64,000 bases of DNA from Asparagopsis taxiformis. Its lineage: Eukaryota > Rhodophyta > Florideophyceae > Bonnemaisoniales > Bonnemaisoniaceae. Position numbers and translations under genes: made by a program. The stretch lies in assembly GCA_030407315.1 (NCBI GenBank), contig JALQPE010002096.1, positions 124,001-188,000 of the forward strand. The letters are read 5' to 3'. The notes under the pieces are model-generated. The model was not told the origin of the DNA. It made no database searches and was given only the letters and a program-made list of their open reading frames with translations. This document shows, piece by piece, positions 27,831 to 38,376 of this stretch (position 1 is the stretch's first letter; the number at the start of each line of letters is the position of its first letter).

Positions 27831-30800
27831 GGTGCGAGCAGAGCAGATGGCTTGTTATTCGGCTGCGACGACGTCGTTGAGCTGTTGCTGCTTGCACTTT
27901 ATAGTGGCAATGTTGAAGAGACCAGACGACAAGACGGAGCGAGGGATTGACGAGTGGATTAATAGTATGCGAGTGCTTGCGGCGCCTCTTGATCAGTTGA
28001 TCGCTCGCTGACTAGTGCTGTTCAGTCCAATCCGGTGGAATGTTGCAGCGCATGCAGACATCCGGTCATGCGATGATTGGAAACGATGGTCATATCTCGC
28101 GTATGATTGCATGCTCCACTCGCTCCGTGGCCCGACACCACCACTTCGTGGCGCCCTGTGCTCGTCTGTCGCTGACCGCAATGGCGCAGATGAACAAAGT
28201 CAGCGCACGTGCAACTTGTCACTTGCTGACAAATTACTTTAAACTTGTAAGTTTTTCCCCCTTTTCCTACGTAATCTAATTCACATGCCACGGATCTACA
28301 ACAGCTCGCGCAATCGTGTCGCTCCCTCCTTCCGCCTCGCGTGATCCCCTCAAGCAATGCACAATTAGCTAACAGCACACCGCCCAGTTCCATCGCCAAC
28401 CTTGCCACTATATTGCTCATAACTCTAACAGACGTGTAAACAATTTGCCATCAAACTTTTTAGAAACGTATACCAACTCGAGATCTATCCCTGCCATCCG
28501 GTGCGATGCAATACGATGCAATACGATGCAATACGATACACAACAGCTCCGACTTTGATGCAGGCAAATATAGCACATTCAATTACACCCGCCCGCCCGC
28601 CCACCTACATCGATACGATACTACATACAACGTTACAGTATATGTCATCATCACCAACGTACCGATAACATAAATCCATGATTCAGTGCTCGAGACGCTC
28701 TACCTATGACAAAAGTCAGTAACCGATGTGCAAACTCCTTCAGCCTCGCCGATCTGCATCCATCCTTCGACCCACCGTCTATTCCATGCCCGCTTACATT
28801 TCGTTGCAACTTACTATCATGTACAATTTACCCTTATCTCAAGAGTACTAGGTGCAGCGACAAAGCCTATCCACTGAAAACATTCAAACTCTCGTATTGG
28901 TTCACTCTAAAATGGTTGTTCCCCCCCGTCACGCTGACTCACTATCCGCCTAATTTGAGTTTCCGTTTGAAAATGACCACTAACATCAATTCAACGCTTA
29001 TTACACTGTATGACGGTGCCTACTAAGATTTTCAACACTTTAGGTTTTGATAGGCAAATCTCAGGTGTATCGTTGAAGCAACCTTACATAGAAAGTCAGT
29101 GCAAGTGTTGCTAACATGAAAATAACCACCGCATCGTGAGCCACTGTCTATGTCCAAAGGCGGAGATTAAAACGTGGCATGGGACATTCTTAATGATAGC
29201 AGTGTTGGAAGAACAATAGCTATACTCAAATACCACCAAGCTATTGCATGAGATATATTGTGAATAACTATGCGCACATAGTCCAACTGTGATCGAGCAC
29301 ACTACTGATAAATGGGAAACATTGTGGGAGATGTTGTCGTGATTCACGACGTACAGCCGATGACGACGAAATACGAAACTTGGACGTTTGCCGATGTAGC
29401 AATGAGTGCAGATGATTGGTTGGACGATAACACGGAAAGGAACGGATGGTGTGCAGGTAAGAAAACGATCAAGAGTTGCTCGCATGGTACCGTTGTGTAC
29501 CTTCGACATGCAACATATGTTATGGTTGCGATATATAACAAGTATTGATATTACGGAAATATACCGCCGCCAGCATATCGATATCATGTTTGGTTGTCAG
29601 AGCGCATTACATGCGTTATCCAATAAACGACTGCTTTGCAATTAGTTTCCTTGCAACATAGCTGATCTCATATTGCCAAGTAAACCCTGCGCTGTCACTA
29701 TTTACACATCACGAGACGCTCTACATGAATCATTAGCGAGAGATGGCACTGGAACCCTAGACAGTGCAAGAAGCGAGGGAAGAAATGGCATCAGAGAGGC
29801 GACTGGCGGACGGCTGGAGAGAAGACGAAGATGGAAAAGCATAGCGGGCTTTTCATTCAGCTGTCATGAATCAATGGTGGCTTATCATTGCAAAAGCGAA
29901 AAAGTTAGTGCGTTCCAATGGACTGGTTCCAAACGTCTGCACAGTCCATAGATAGAGGCTGAACAGCTTTCAAGATGACATCGCCGATGTGCACATCGGT
30001 ACATGAATGTCTCATGATTTTGTTGTACAGTGTGTACCTGTCACATCGAGATGAGGGGATAGTCGAGAGTCAGGCTGGCCATTAATTCGGACTCGTTCAA
30101 TGAGCGAAATTCTCATAACTTGCGAGTGGCTTGTGAATAAACAAAAGGCATCATTCACGAGATGCACATTTGGGCATGATAGTAGTGCGGAATGAAATAT
30201 AGAACGGTGGCGATGCTGACAACAGAGACACGTATTAGGCTATGCAATCAAGCGCCATGTGATGGACGGCGTGTAGTACAGCTACACTGCAAGCGACAAA
30301 CAGCGGCGCTGGCGGGCTACATCAGTTTGGAATCAAGCGGTAATCAGTATGGCGGACGCGAAAAGGATGAGATGGGAGCCGCGTTTGGGAGTGTGAATTA
30401 TTGGGTGATGTGAATTGCACGTATGCAGCATTGACATCGGGCGAGGTTTCACCTTGATTTCAGACGGTCGTGGGTGCGCGCACGAGCGCGCGCACAGGCG
30501 TAAACTTGGATTGAAGAGTCGCTCTGTTGAATTGTAGAAATTTGTGAATCAAAGACGATGTGCAGCAACGGTGAGAAACTTACATGTTTTGAAAGCAACT
30601 TTCTTACATTATAGTTGATAGCGTCTTTCAACTTGGCCAATCCGTCCTATGTGAAGGTAGCCGTGATGCTCAACAATCTCTCCGACGGCCGCCCACGTTG
30701 CGAGCACAACTGTGGTTATTTATGGATCGGCAACTTGTTCATTCACCATCCATAACGTTCCATTCACAAATAGTCTGTGTAATCTTTGTGTGTCTCAACC

Positions 30801-31491
30801 TCTGACGCTATCATGCCTCCTGAGGAGCATTTGTTGCTTATGTAACACTGAGTGCAGCGTCTATTACAACAGAGTTCAGGTAATAAGTCGCAAACAACAC
30901 GTCTGTTTGACGTGTCGGTCAATTGAATCTACAGCTTCCGCATCCGCACAGGATCTTCGTTTTGGAAACATGCCAGGATGACAGATGCGATCAACCGCAC
31001 AGATCTTTGAACAAGTGTTGGTAGCTGTGACTGTTCCTAATTTTAGCACACTACAAGGCATGCCATGCAGTTTCTTCAGTTGCAACGCATCCTTTCAGCA
31101 GTGGCATCATGTCTGAATAGTGCACTGGCCGATACGCAATACGTGTATCAGATGTAGATGCTTTGAATGATATGGACCGCGCTGTAAATACCAAGGGACG
31201 GCTGGATGGGGAAACTATGCCTCATGGAAAAATGAAACAAGTGCAAGTGCAATCGAAGTTGGGATTGTTAGAGCCAAAGTCGGATCGTTCGCAGCCATAC
31301 TATTATTTATGCGATACAAAAAAATTGCCTTTACACTTGTCAAAGAGCGAATTACTCGTACAATTGGCCGCGTTGCAAAGGCGATTCGCTCCAGCAGAAG
31401 CACGATGCAATATTTTACTGTCAGCCAAAAACGATCGTCGCAAGCGTCATCTACCCAGCTTGTGCTACGTCTTGAGATGAGGTTGGTTTGA
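27831..31491. other. 3.7 kb gene-poor stretch
   Basis: No supportable protein gene is seen. Short frames on both strands have no domain or consistent composition. A 10-bp tandem repeat lies at 28504-28537. An ATG-initiated plus frame at 29312 runs into a good GTAAGA donor-like site at about 29457, but I could not find a convincing second exon. Spliced non-coding RNA or a fast-evolving gene cannot be excluded. Confidence 0.4.
28504..28537 (+). repeat. 10-bp tandem repeat, about 3.4 copies
   Basis: The unit CGATGCAATA is repeated three times exactly and continues into a partial copy (CGATA). Confidence 0.75.
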
Positions 31492-33095
31492 ATGCCAAAA
31501 CGACTCGCTTTCTTCAACCAAATGATTCTACACCCGATTTTCTGCGCATTACTCGTAGCTCTTCTTCTCTCCACCCATTATACCCTTCCAGAAGCAGCGA
31601 CCGTCCTCAACCAGACCTTAGCAACCAACAACAGGCACAGGTACTAGCGCAGCGTGAACAGCCAAATCCAAGCGACCTCTCACAATCACAGTCTGATAGC
31701 TCCTCAAAAAGACCATGGCGCATGATTCACCTCGCCAATATTCTCCCAAAAATGCGAATCACACAACGCTCACTCCTTCCCAACAGTCAAGCTGGTACTC
31801 AAATAGAAACGGTACGTTACCCGAATTCATCATTCCCTCCTTGCTTGCGCCATATAGCAGTCAAGCGCCTTTCACATCGCTGACCTCATCCCGTGTACAA
31901 ATTATACCAGCTTGAAGGAAGACGTCTTTCGCTTCCGGAAATGGTCGATGACTTGCTCAACAGTGCGCTATTTTCTATGGACAGCTTTGCAGGCGGCGCG
32001 CTTTCAAACCTCGCAGGTCCCAACATTGAATACGGCCAAAGTGACGACGGAACCAAGCTCATTGCTCGTCTGCGCTTACCAGAGCCTCCGGGCGGTGAAA
32101 AGGCGTCTAGAAAACTGCATGTCGCCGTGGATGGCAAGACGCATCTTCGTGTTGGTATCGAGACACAGTCGGAGGTGTTGACGACCAAATCTTCCCATAC
32201 CGTCAGTCTACCAGCTGCCGTTCAGAAGGAACCGATTGAAATCAATTCCAACCCGGACGGTAGTGTGCGCATTGGGTTGACTCTTCTGAAAGGGGATGAT
32301 GGAGCAAGTTTGACAGATAGCACCTCTGAAGAAAGTGATTTGTCGTCGATCTTTCATCGTCCTATGATGATACCCTTCCCCGGCGACGCCGTTGGCAGCA
32401 GCGAAAATGACAGTGATGAAGCGCGTGAATTTGTGCGAGACTTGCCAAGTGCAGCTGATATGGACAAGTGTCGTCGACAGTTTCCGAACGAAAACCTGCG
32501 TGTAAAGCATTGTTCTTGCGGTGTCACGCCCTCCTCTGAGAGTAAGGCAATGTGCTACGGGTCATTGATATCCAAATTGGTGAGTCTGGCCAGACGAATT
32601 GAGCTTTCTGATGAGGCTACTATCGCGAAACATACAGCTATTGATTGTTTGAAAGATGGTGCCAAGCAGGTCGCATGTTTGGAGAGAGTATCGGCAGATA
32701 TCTTGGCTTCAATCTACCATCGAAAAGTTCCGCGAGGTAGTAGTAATATAAGTGATCGAATTCGCAATGCAATTGAAGCGGACGACGACGGACCATCTGA
32801 GCTGAAGCCGTCACTCGTGTTTGTGATTGCAAAACTGTGCATCATGGGCTTTTTGACTGTTGTCATACTGAGTGTATGTTTAGTTTGCGCGTATCGGTAT
32901 CGAGGACCTGCTTCGCGTTCAGACGTGCTCGCCGACCTTTCCAGTGTTTTGACGCAGGTTTCGACTAGTGCAGAAGCGAGTTTGAGTGGAAGTAAGGCTG
33001 GTACAGGACCAAAAGCGGCGTCAGGTGGTTCGAATCGTGGACCGCGGAATCTGTCGAACAAAATATCCCAATCTCATTCTTCCAAACTTGCTTAG
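31492..33095 (+). CDS. single-pass membrane protein with Hsp20-like lumenal domain (three exons, tentative)
   Basis: The long 3' exon is clear; the 5' structure is inferred. My model joins 31492-31640, 31700-31811 and 31911-33095 (introns of 59 and 99 bp), giving 481 aa. Exon 1 encodes a signal peptide with a strong hydrophobic core, exon 2 ends at a good GTACGT donor, and the frames agree (phases 2 and 0). The first donor, GTACTA, is weak. A region after the exon 3 start looks like an alpha-crystallin/Hsp20 fold: L-I-A-R-L-R-L-P, a K-L-H-V-A-V-D strand, H-T-V-S-L-P and N-P-D-G-S-V-R-I-G-L-T-L. Then come an acidic linker, a helical segment with six Cys, a transmembrane helix (about residues 413-436) and a Ser/Gly-rich cytosolic tail. 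It may be an ER-lumenal chaperone-like protein; function is unknown. Confidence 0.55.
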
Positions 33096-34325
33096 ATGTG
33101 TAATTGACACTAAACTAAATTTTAATTCATCGCACTCATATCGACCAACCTCGACTTTCACTTGCATTTCGTCAACGCGGTAACTTGGCATACTCGCTAA
33201 GCATACACTCTCCATTGCGTTAGTAGCCCGCCTTGTACGTGCTGACACCTCGGGCTTAATCTCACTGTACGTGCATGCGCGCAGAGTAGAAATCTATTTG
33301 CGGAAGAGTTGTGCTGTAGCGCCGAGTGAGCTAGTCCAATTTCTGCATAAACAGTAAATGGGGTTTCCTACACGAATAAGGTTTGTGACTTTGTTGTCCA
33401 CACAACGTGTATTGTGTATACTGTGGATCATGGCTGCTATTTTGGATGGATAAATATACATTAGTAAGGGGTGCATTATCACTTTCTACAACAATGACGA
33501 GAAGTCAGGATGGAGAGCGTCAGCACCTATAATAGATTTCGGGAGGGTATTTAAGGAATGGCGAACAAATGGCAGATTACATTGCGAAAGAATACTGCAA
33601 TGTGCTTCCTTAAAGACAATTTACAGAACCATGCAAAGCGCTGATGGCCATTTGCAATTCTTGCATCTCAGTGGAATGGTGCACCACGCGTTGGAATGGC
33701 AGCAATGACAAGGTGTGCAGTGTCGCACCTCTTACCCATGCTTCTGTCAGACTGACAAGTGATGAACCAACTTTCACCCAATCCTTTCCCCGACAAAAGT
33801 TGGGAATGTTACGCAACTATCTTGCGCTTGACATTGGTGGGGAATCTAATCTGGACACACAGTCACTGACGATGTGAATTGTTGCCGACTAATTTAGTGT
33901 GCGAAAAGGAGATCACCTCGAATGGCGTGCACTCGCAACCAATCTTCAACAATTGCTTTGTCATTGTTGACACACAGCAATAACCGCTTCTGTAACTGTA
34001 CGTTAGTTTAGAATATACATACACTATTCATCTGCTACACTATACTTTCTGCAATACTGTACTGGCGGCCAGCCCGCAATGTCAAAAAGTATGCCACGTG
34101 GTATACACGTGTTCTTCCATTCGCACTTGCTGCGATCGATGATCGTGGATCAGCTAGTGGCCCGACAAGCAACCAAACTTTGGAAGAAGCCGTGTCTACC
34201 GCGCTCTCTTCAGATTGCTCAATCTCCCTGAACGAGCACTCTTCGCAAACCTCCCACTTGATCCTTCAGTCAGAGCCCACATCTCCATCCCATTCCCTCC
34301 CACTGAATAATCCCGCATCAAAACG
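33096..34325. other. intergenic, nothing recognised
   Basis: 1.2 kb with only short frames of no recognisable family. A small plus frame at 33644-33877 lacks supporting features. Confidence 0.45.
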
Positions 34326-35396
34326 ATGTCGCAACTGCAACTTGCATCAATATTTCATCTCAAATTTACTTCTAGACCGCCGATCCATTTCAGCAAGAGA
34401 TCGTCCACCAGCCGACATGTAGCTAGTGCTCCGTCGCAAGCACTCACCATACCTCAAAATCTAGCATGCGGTGCCTTTGGACGCGCCTGCCAGATCCTCG
34501 CAATGTTCCCCATGGATACCATCAAGACACGAGTTCAAGTATCGCGTGCCTCCGTATCCGCCATATCGCGATTGACAACCGCAGTCAGCGCTGGCGGTCT
34601 GTACAAAGGCGCTGTCATCTCGCTTTTCGGCCAGCTTCCATATGGAATGCTCACATTCGGACTGTACGAATCACTCAAAACTGAGTTCCAGAAGCGCCTT
34701 CCACACACCCCCGATTGGCTCCAGATTATCAGCGCTGCAGCCATTGGAGATGCCGTCGGTTCGTTGTGGCTCACACCATCCGAGGTAGTAAAGTCCAAGA
34801 CACAAGCAGGTGTCTTTAACACGCCAGCAGCTGCCGCGTCCTCCATAGCTCGCAACGGTGTCGGCGGTTTCTATCAGGGTTATTCCGCCGCTATTGCGAG
34901 GGATATTCCCTTTCGCATGATACAGTTCATTCTGTACGAACGCGCGCGTGTTTGGTATTCACGAAGAATTGCACAGAAAGAAGGACGCGACATCACTTCC
35001 TGGGAAAACTTAATCCTCGGTGCGATCACAGGTACACTGGCCGCCACAGCGACAACGCCGCTTGACGTCATTCGTACAAGAATGATGGGCCAGGGTGTCG
35101 GCTCCGCGACCGCGTATAAGAATGCTTGGCATTGTCTTACCTCGACGGTGTCCAAGGAGGGCGCTGGTGCTCTGTTGAAAGGTCTGGGTCCGCGCTGTCT
35201 ACTCGTTGCGCCGTCGTGCGCTATTTTCTTCGTCGCGTACGAAGCGGCCAAATCGTTCTTCCGAAAACAGCATTTCACGAAACGTGTCGCACGTATCCGT
35301 CACTTGATAAAGCCATCAGCGAGGTTGAGGTCGCACAGGGTTGCTCGATCTCCTGGTCATATGCTACTGAGTTCTAGACGACCTGTGCTTTGCTAG
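34326..35396 (+). CDS. mitochondrial carrier family transporter (SAM carrier/mitoferrin-like)
   Basis: A 356-aa SLC25 protein with three repeats of about 100 residues, each with the carrier signature: F-P-M-D-T-I-K-T-R, L-T-P-S-E-V-V-K-S-K, and T-T-P-L-D-V-I-R-T-R. The D-T-I-K-T-R first motif and the S/T-E-V-V-K second motif are characteristic of the S-adenosylmethionine carrier and mitoferrin-like clade rather than the ATP/ADP carriers. About 45 Ser/Arg-rich residues precede the first repeat, which looks like a plastid or mitochondrial transit peptide; some plant members of this clade reside in the chloroplast envelope. A basic tail of about 45 residues follows the last helix. Substrate and location are inference. 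Confidence 0.85.
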   Translation: MSQLQLASIFHLKFTSRPPIHFSKRSSTSRHVASAPSQALTIPQNLACGAFGRACQILAMFPMDTIKTRVQVSRASVSAISRLTTAVSAGGLYKGAVISLFGQLPYGMLTFGLYESLKTEFQKRLPHTPDWLQIISAAAIGDAVGSLWLTPSEVVKSKTQAGVFNTPAAAASSIARNGVGGFYQGYSAAIARDIPFRMIQFILYERARVWYSRRIAQKEGRDITSWENLILGAITGTLAATATTPLDVIRTRMMGQGVGSATAYKNAWHCLTSTVSKEGAGALLKGLGPRCLLVAPSCAIFFVAYEAAKSFFRKQHFTKRVARIRHLIKPSARLRSHRVARSPGHMLLSSRRPVLC

Positions 35397-36014
35397 CGCG
35401 TAATGGTTGGCTTGGCAATAAGAATAATCCCCTGTGCAGTTCTGGCTTTGCATAGCCAAGTTGCTCGTGCACTGCTGCCTTATGTCCATGATAGGAACTA
35501 CATGCGGAAGGATCATACCTTGTTGTTGGACACATTGCTGTTTATTGTAATTGTTGGGAAATGATAAGATAGTTGTTTCAACTCTGTGTCATATTCTCTC
35601 GTTGTTGAGACAAGCGAAACTAAACTTCTTGGGGCGTGAACTAGACTTTTAGATTTTGCGAGCGAGTTCTTGATCCATTCGACTAGAAAGAAATATATCT
35701 TACTGTAACCTATGGGGGACAGCAAATACAGATTAATTTCTGTGACTTTCACTCGTGAATAATATTCCATGATTCTGACTTGGTCTTGCAGCCCCATTGA
35801 TTTACCACATTTCTTCCAATCACAATGGTCCAGTCCGCTTCGAGTCTAATCACCACCAGACACTGGCGGTAAAGATTTCTCTCACCTTTGCCCTTGATCC
35901 ATCGCTCTATAAAGCGCGATACGTGCGACTTGATCAACCGAGCTCTCCCGGGCAACATCTTTCAACCGGTTGAATTGGTCATATTTAGATAACTTTTGTT
36001 CGCCCGCACCAACG
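35397..36014. other. intergenic, nothing recognised
   Basis: AT-rich 620 bp between the carrier stop and the RTF1 start. Only short frames are present. Confidence 0.45.
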
Positions 36015-38048
36015 ATGGATGAACTTGATTTGGACGCTGAGCTTTTGGCTGTCACGGACGCGCCCAAGCGTTCAAGAAAGCCTGAAATCAGTGATGGTTC
36101 AGATTCGGACGGAGGGGAATTTGGTGGTGTAGCAGACAGTGACGGCGGCGACGATGACGACGGGCTTGATGATGACGGCGACGACGATGATGACGATGAC
36201 GACCGTGAATTTGGACTGGCAGACGATGACGACGACGACGAAGACTATGGATCGAAATCAAAAGCAAAGAAGACAAAGGGGCGTGGCGCAAAAGGTAAGA
36301 AGGCTTCGTCGAAAACAAAGCCCAAGCCAAAGGGTAAATCGTCGACATCCCGTAAGGCAAGTGTCAAGAAGCGTGCGCCCTCGTTGCCCTCTGATGATGA
36401 CGATGAAGGCGAGCAGTTTGAGTATAAGTACGACCAGGACGGGTATGGAGATAGCGAAGATCGCGATCGATTGGCGAAGATGAATGAAGTGGATCGCGAG
36501 ACGTTGCTTGCTGAGCGTGTCGACGCACGGAAACAGGAATATGATCTGTGGAAGAAGGGGCAGGAAATTATGGCGAGGGAAGCAGTAAAAGGGGGAAGCG
36601 CGAATGCAAAACGAATGGGGAGGAGCAGCGGGCGAAATAAGGCTTCTTTCAAATCGGATGCGATTAAGGATGTTGCCGAAGATATTCGTAAGAGGACCTC
36701 GAGAGCCATTGAGGAGGTCAGCGATGCCGACAGCGAGCTTGAAGGAAAACCGAAGCGTGTGAAGGACGAAGAAGTCGATCGTGAGTACAAGGCTGAAGCA
36801 AAAGTAGAGGATGATGAAGAACCTGTGCATGATGATGAAGGCCCCGAGCTGCGTTTCCCGGATATGACGAAATTCAGCAAAGATGGAGTAGCGACAACGA
36901 GTCCGCTGTTCCTGCGACGAAACATTCTTGCTGAATTGTCGCAGCAACCGTACTTTGCCAGAGTTGTGCAAGGCCTTTTTGTGAGAATCAAAGTTGCGGA
37001 CGCTCGTCCAGACTCGGATGGAATGGGGTCGTATCTACTGGCTAGAATTGTGGGGGTGGAGACGGGGAAGATATATGATATTCTCACATCTGCATACAAG
37101 TCGAATCAATGGCTACTACTGCAGGTGGGACAGCAGAAACGGCTGTTTGAAATCAATCAGTCGTCCACTTCTCATGTGACGGAGCGGGAGTTTGAGGTAT
37201 ATTGCTCGCGTGCTGCTAGCGCGGGACTGGACTTGCTACGAAGGGAGGAGGTTGATAATCTGATCAAGCGCGCCACGGACCAAATTATTCGTCGACGAAT
37301 CACGGCAACGGAGGCTGAAAACAAGCAGCACATCAGCAGAATGGAGCTGCTGTATCCGGCACGAGTGAACTGGACACAGAAGAGAACGGAGGCACGAACG
37401 GCGATTGATATCAAACGGCAGGAGGCGGCGAGTGCGAGAGAACGAGGAAAGAAGGCATTGGTGGAGAAGTATGAAGCGGAAATCGACAAATTGAAGCAGC
37501 GACTGGAAGATATTGAACGCAATGAACGCAAATTTGGTCTGTCAACTGGTGGGAGCAGCGCGACCATATTTCAGAGTCTGGCTAAACGAAACATGGCACT
37601 GAATAACACAAACGAGCGACTGGCTGCTAGTCGCAAGAATTTAGAGGCTGATGCGACTGGTATTGACCCGTTTGCACGGTTCGACACCACGGGACAGTCG
37701 TACTTTTCAATGAAGAAAAAGGGGGAGAAGGGCTCGGAGCCGCAGAGACCGGAAGCTGTCGAGGCGAAGGAAACGGACTGGCGTAGTTGTTTGCACGTTG
37801 GTAGAACGAATGCAAAGAAGAGGAAGATTGGGGAACAGGCTGTGGACACATTGTATGCGAAAGAAGTTGAGGGGTTGGATGATTTTTTGATGGATGTAGC
37901 GGATGATGATGTGAAGAAAGGCGCTTCGCGAATTCCACCCGGTATTGATGCCATGTATACGGAGGTGAAACGGAAGAAATCTAGCAGCGCTCCGGGCGGT
38001 GCCAAGATTATTTCATTTGAGGAATGGAGCAGGATGCGTGCTGCATAA
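36015..38048 (+). CDS. RTF1: PAF1-complex subunit RTF1
   Basis: A nuclear transcription elongation factor that links RNA polymerase II to H2B ubiquitylation. I start at ATG 36015 (677 aa), which gives M-D-E-L-D-L-D-A-E-L-L, the usual RTF1 opening; the frame upstream begins only at TTG. The first 270 residues are highly charged, with long Asp runs and Lys-rich blocks. The Plus3 domain (about residues 290-420) binds phosphorylated SPT5 and shows S-P-L-F-L-R-R-N-I-L-A-E-L, the F-V-R-I-K-V strand, and Y-D-I-L-T-S-A-Y-K-S-N-Q-W-L-L-L. A long coiled coil (about 440-560) includes an N-x-R-N-A-like region, and an F-A-R-F-D-T-T segment follows near residue 555. Single exon. It sits 328 bp upstream of XPC/RAD4 on the same strand. 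Confidence 0.93.
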   Translation: MDELDLDAELLAVTDAPKRSRKPEISDGSDSDGGEFGGVADSDGGDDDDGLDDDGDDDDDDDDREFGLADDDDDDEDYGSKSKAKKTKGRGAKGKKASSKTKPKPKGKSSTSRKASVKKRAPSLPSDDDDEGEQFEYKYDQDGYGDSEDRDRLAKMNEVDRETLLAERVDARKQEYDLWKKGQEIMAREAVKGGSANAKRMGRSSGRNKASFKSDAIKDVAEDIRKRTSRAIEEVSDADSELEGKPKRVKDEEVDREYKAEAKVEDDEEPVHDDEGPELRFPDMTKFSKDGVATTSPLFLRRNILAELSQQPYFARVVQGLFVRIKVADARPDSDGMGSYLLARIVGVETGKIYDILTSAYKSNQWLLLQVGQQKRLFEINQSSTSHVTEREFEVYCSRAASAGLDLLRREEVDNLIKRATDQIIRRRITATEAENKQHISRMELLYPARVNWTQKRTEARTAIDIKRQEAASARERGKKALVEKYEAEIDKLKQRLEDIERNERKFGLSTGGSSATIFQSLAKRNMALNNTNERLAASRKNLEADATGIDPFARFDTTGQSYFSMKKKGEKGSEPQRPEAVEAKETDWRSCLHVGRTNAKKRKIGEQAVDTLYAKEVEGLDDFLMDVADDDVKKGASRIPPGIDAMYTEVKRKKSSSAPGGAKIISFEEWSRMRAA

Positions 38049-38376
38049 GTCGCTGCTTGTGTAAAGTGTTTCACGTAGCGTTGTTGTAAATAGGTTTGAT
38101 GCTACGCCATTGATCGGTCGCGCCGAGCTGAGCGTCGAGCTGATGTCATTCGTTTCGCAGTTGTTTTGAATCCGATAAAAAATTACCAAACTTTTGGCAT
38201 GCATCGCCGTTTCATTCAAATCGACGAAAATTCAGGGGCCAACCACAATCAGCATCACTTGGAACACAGCGCATGCCGTGTACAATTTGATAACATGCCC
38301 TCGTATCAAAACCAACTCAGCTCAAAATGAGTCCAGTACCCCTCGACGGGTACCGCGTCCACAGATCAGTCGCACA
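38049..38376. other. intergenic between RTF1 and XPC
   Basis: No gene is seen. It holds the RTF1 3' UTR and the XPC promoter. Confidence 0.45.

Noticed and set aside
29312..29459. Possible first exon of a gene on the plus strand
   Set aside because: Good GTAAGA donor-like end, but no convincing second exon or family; noted only as a lead.
36245..37099. 284-codon minus-strand frame
   Set aside because: Antisense to the charged part of RTF1; long Ser/Arg runs mirror Asp/Lys codons.
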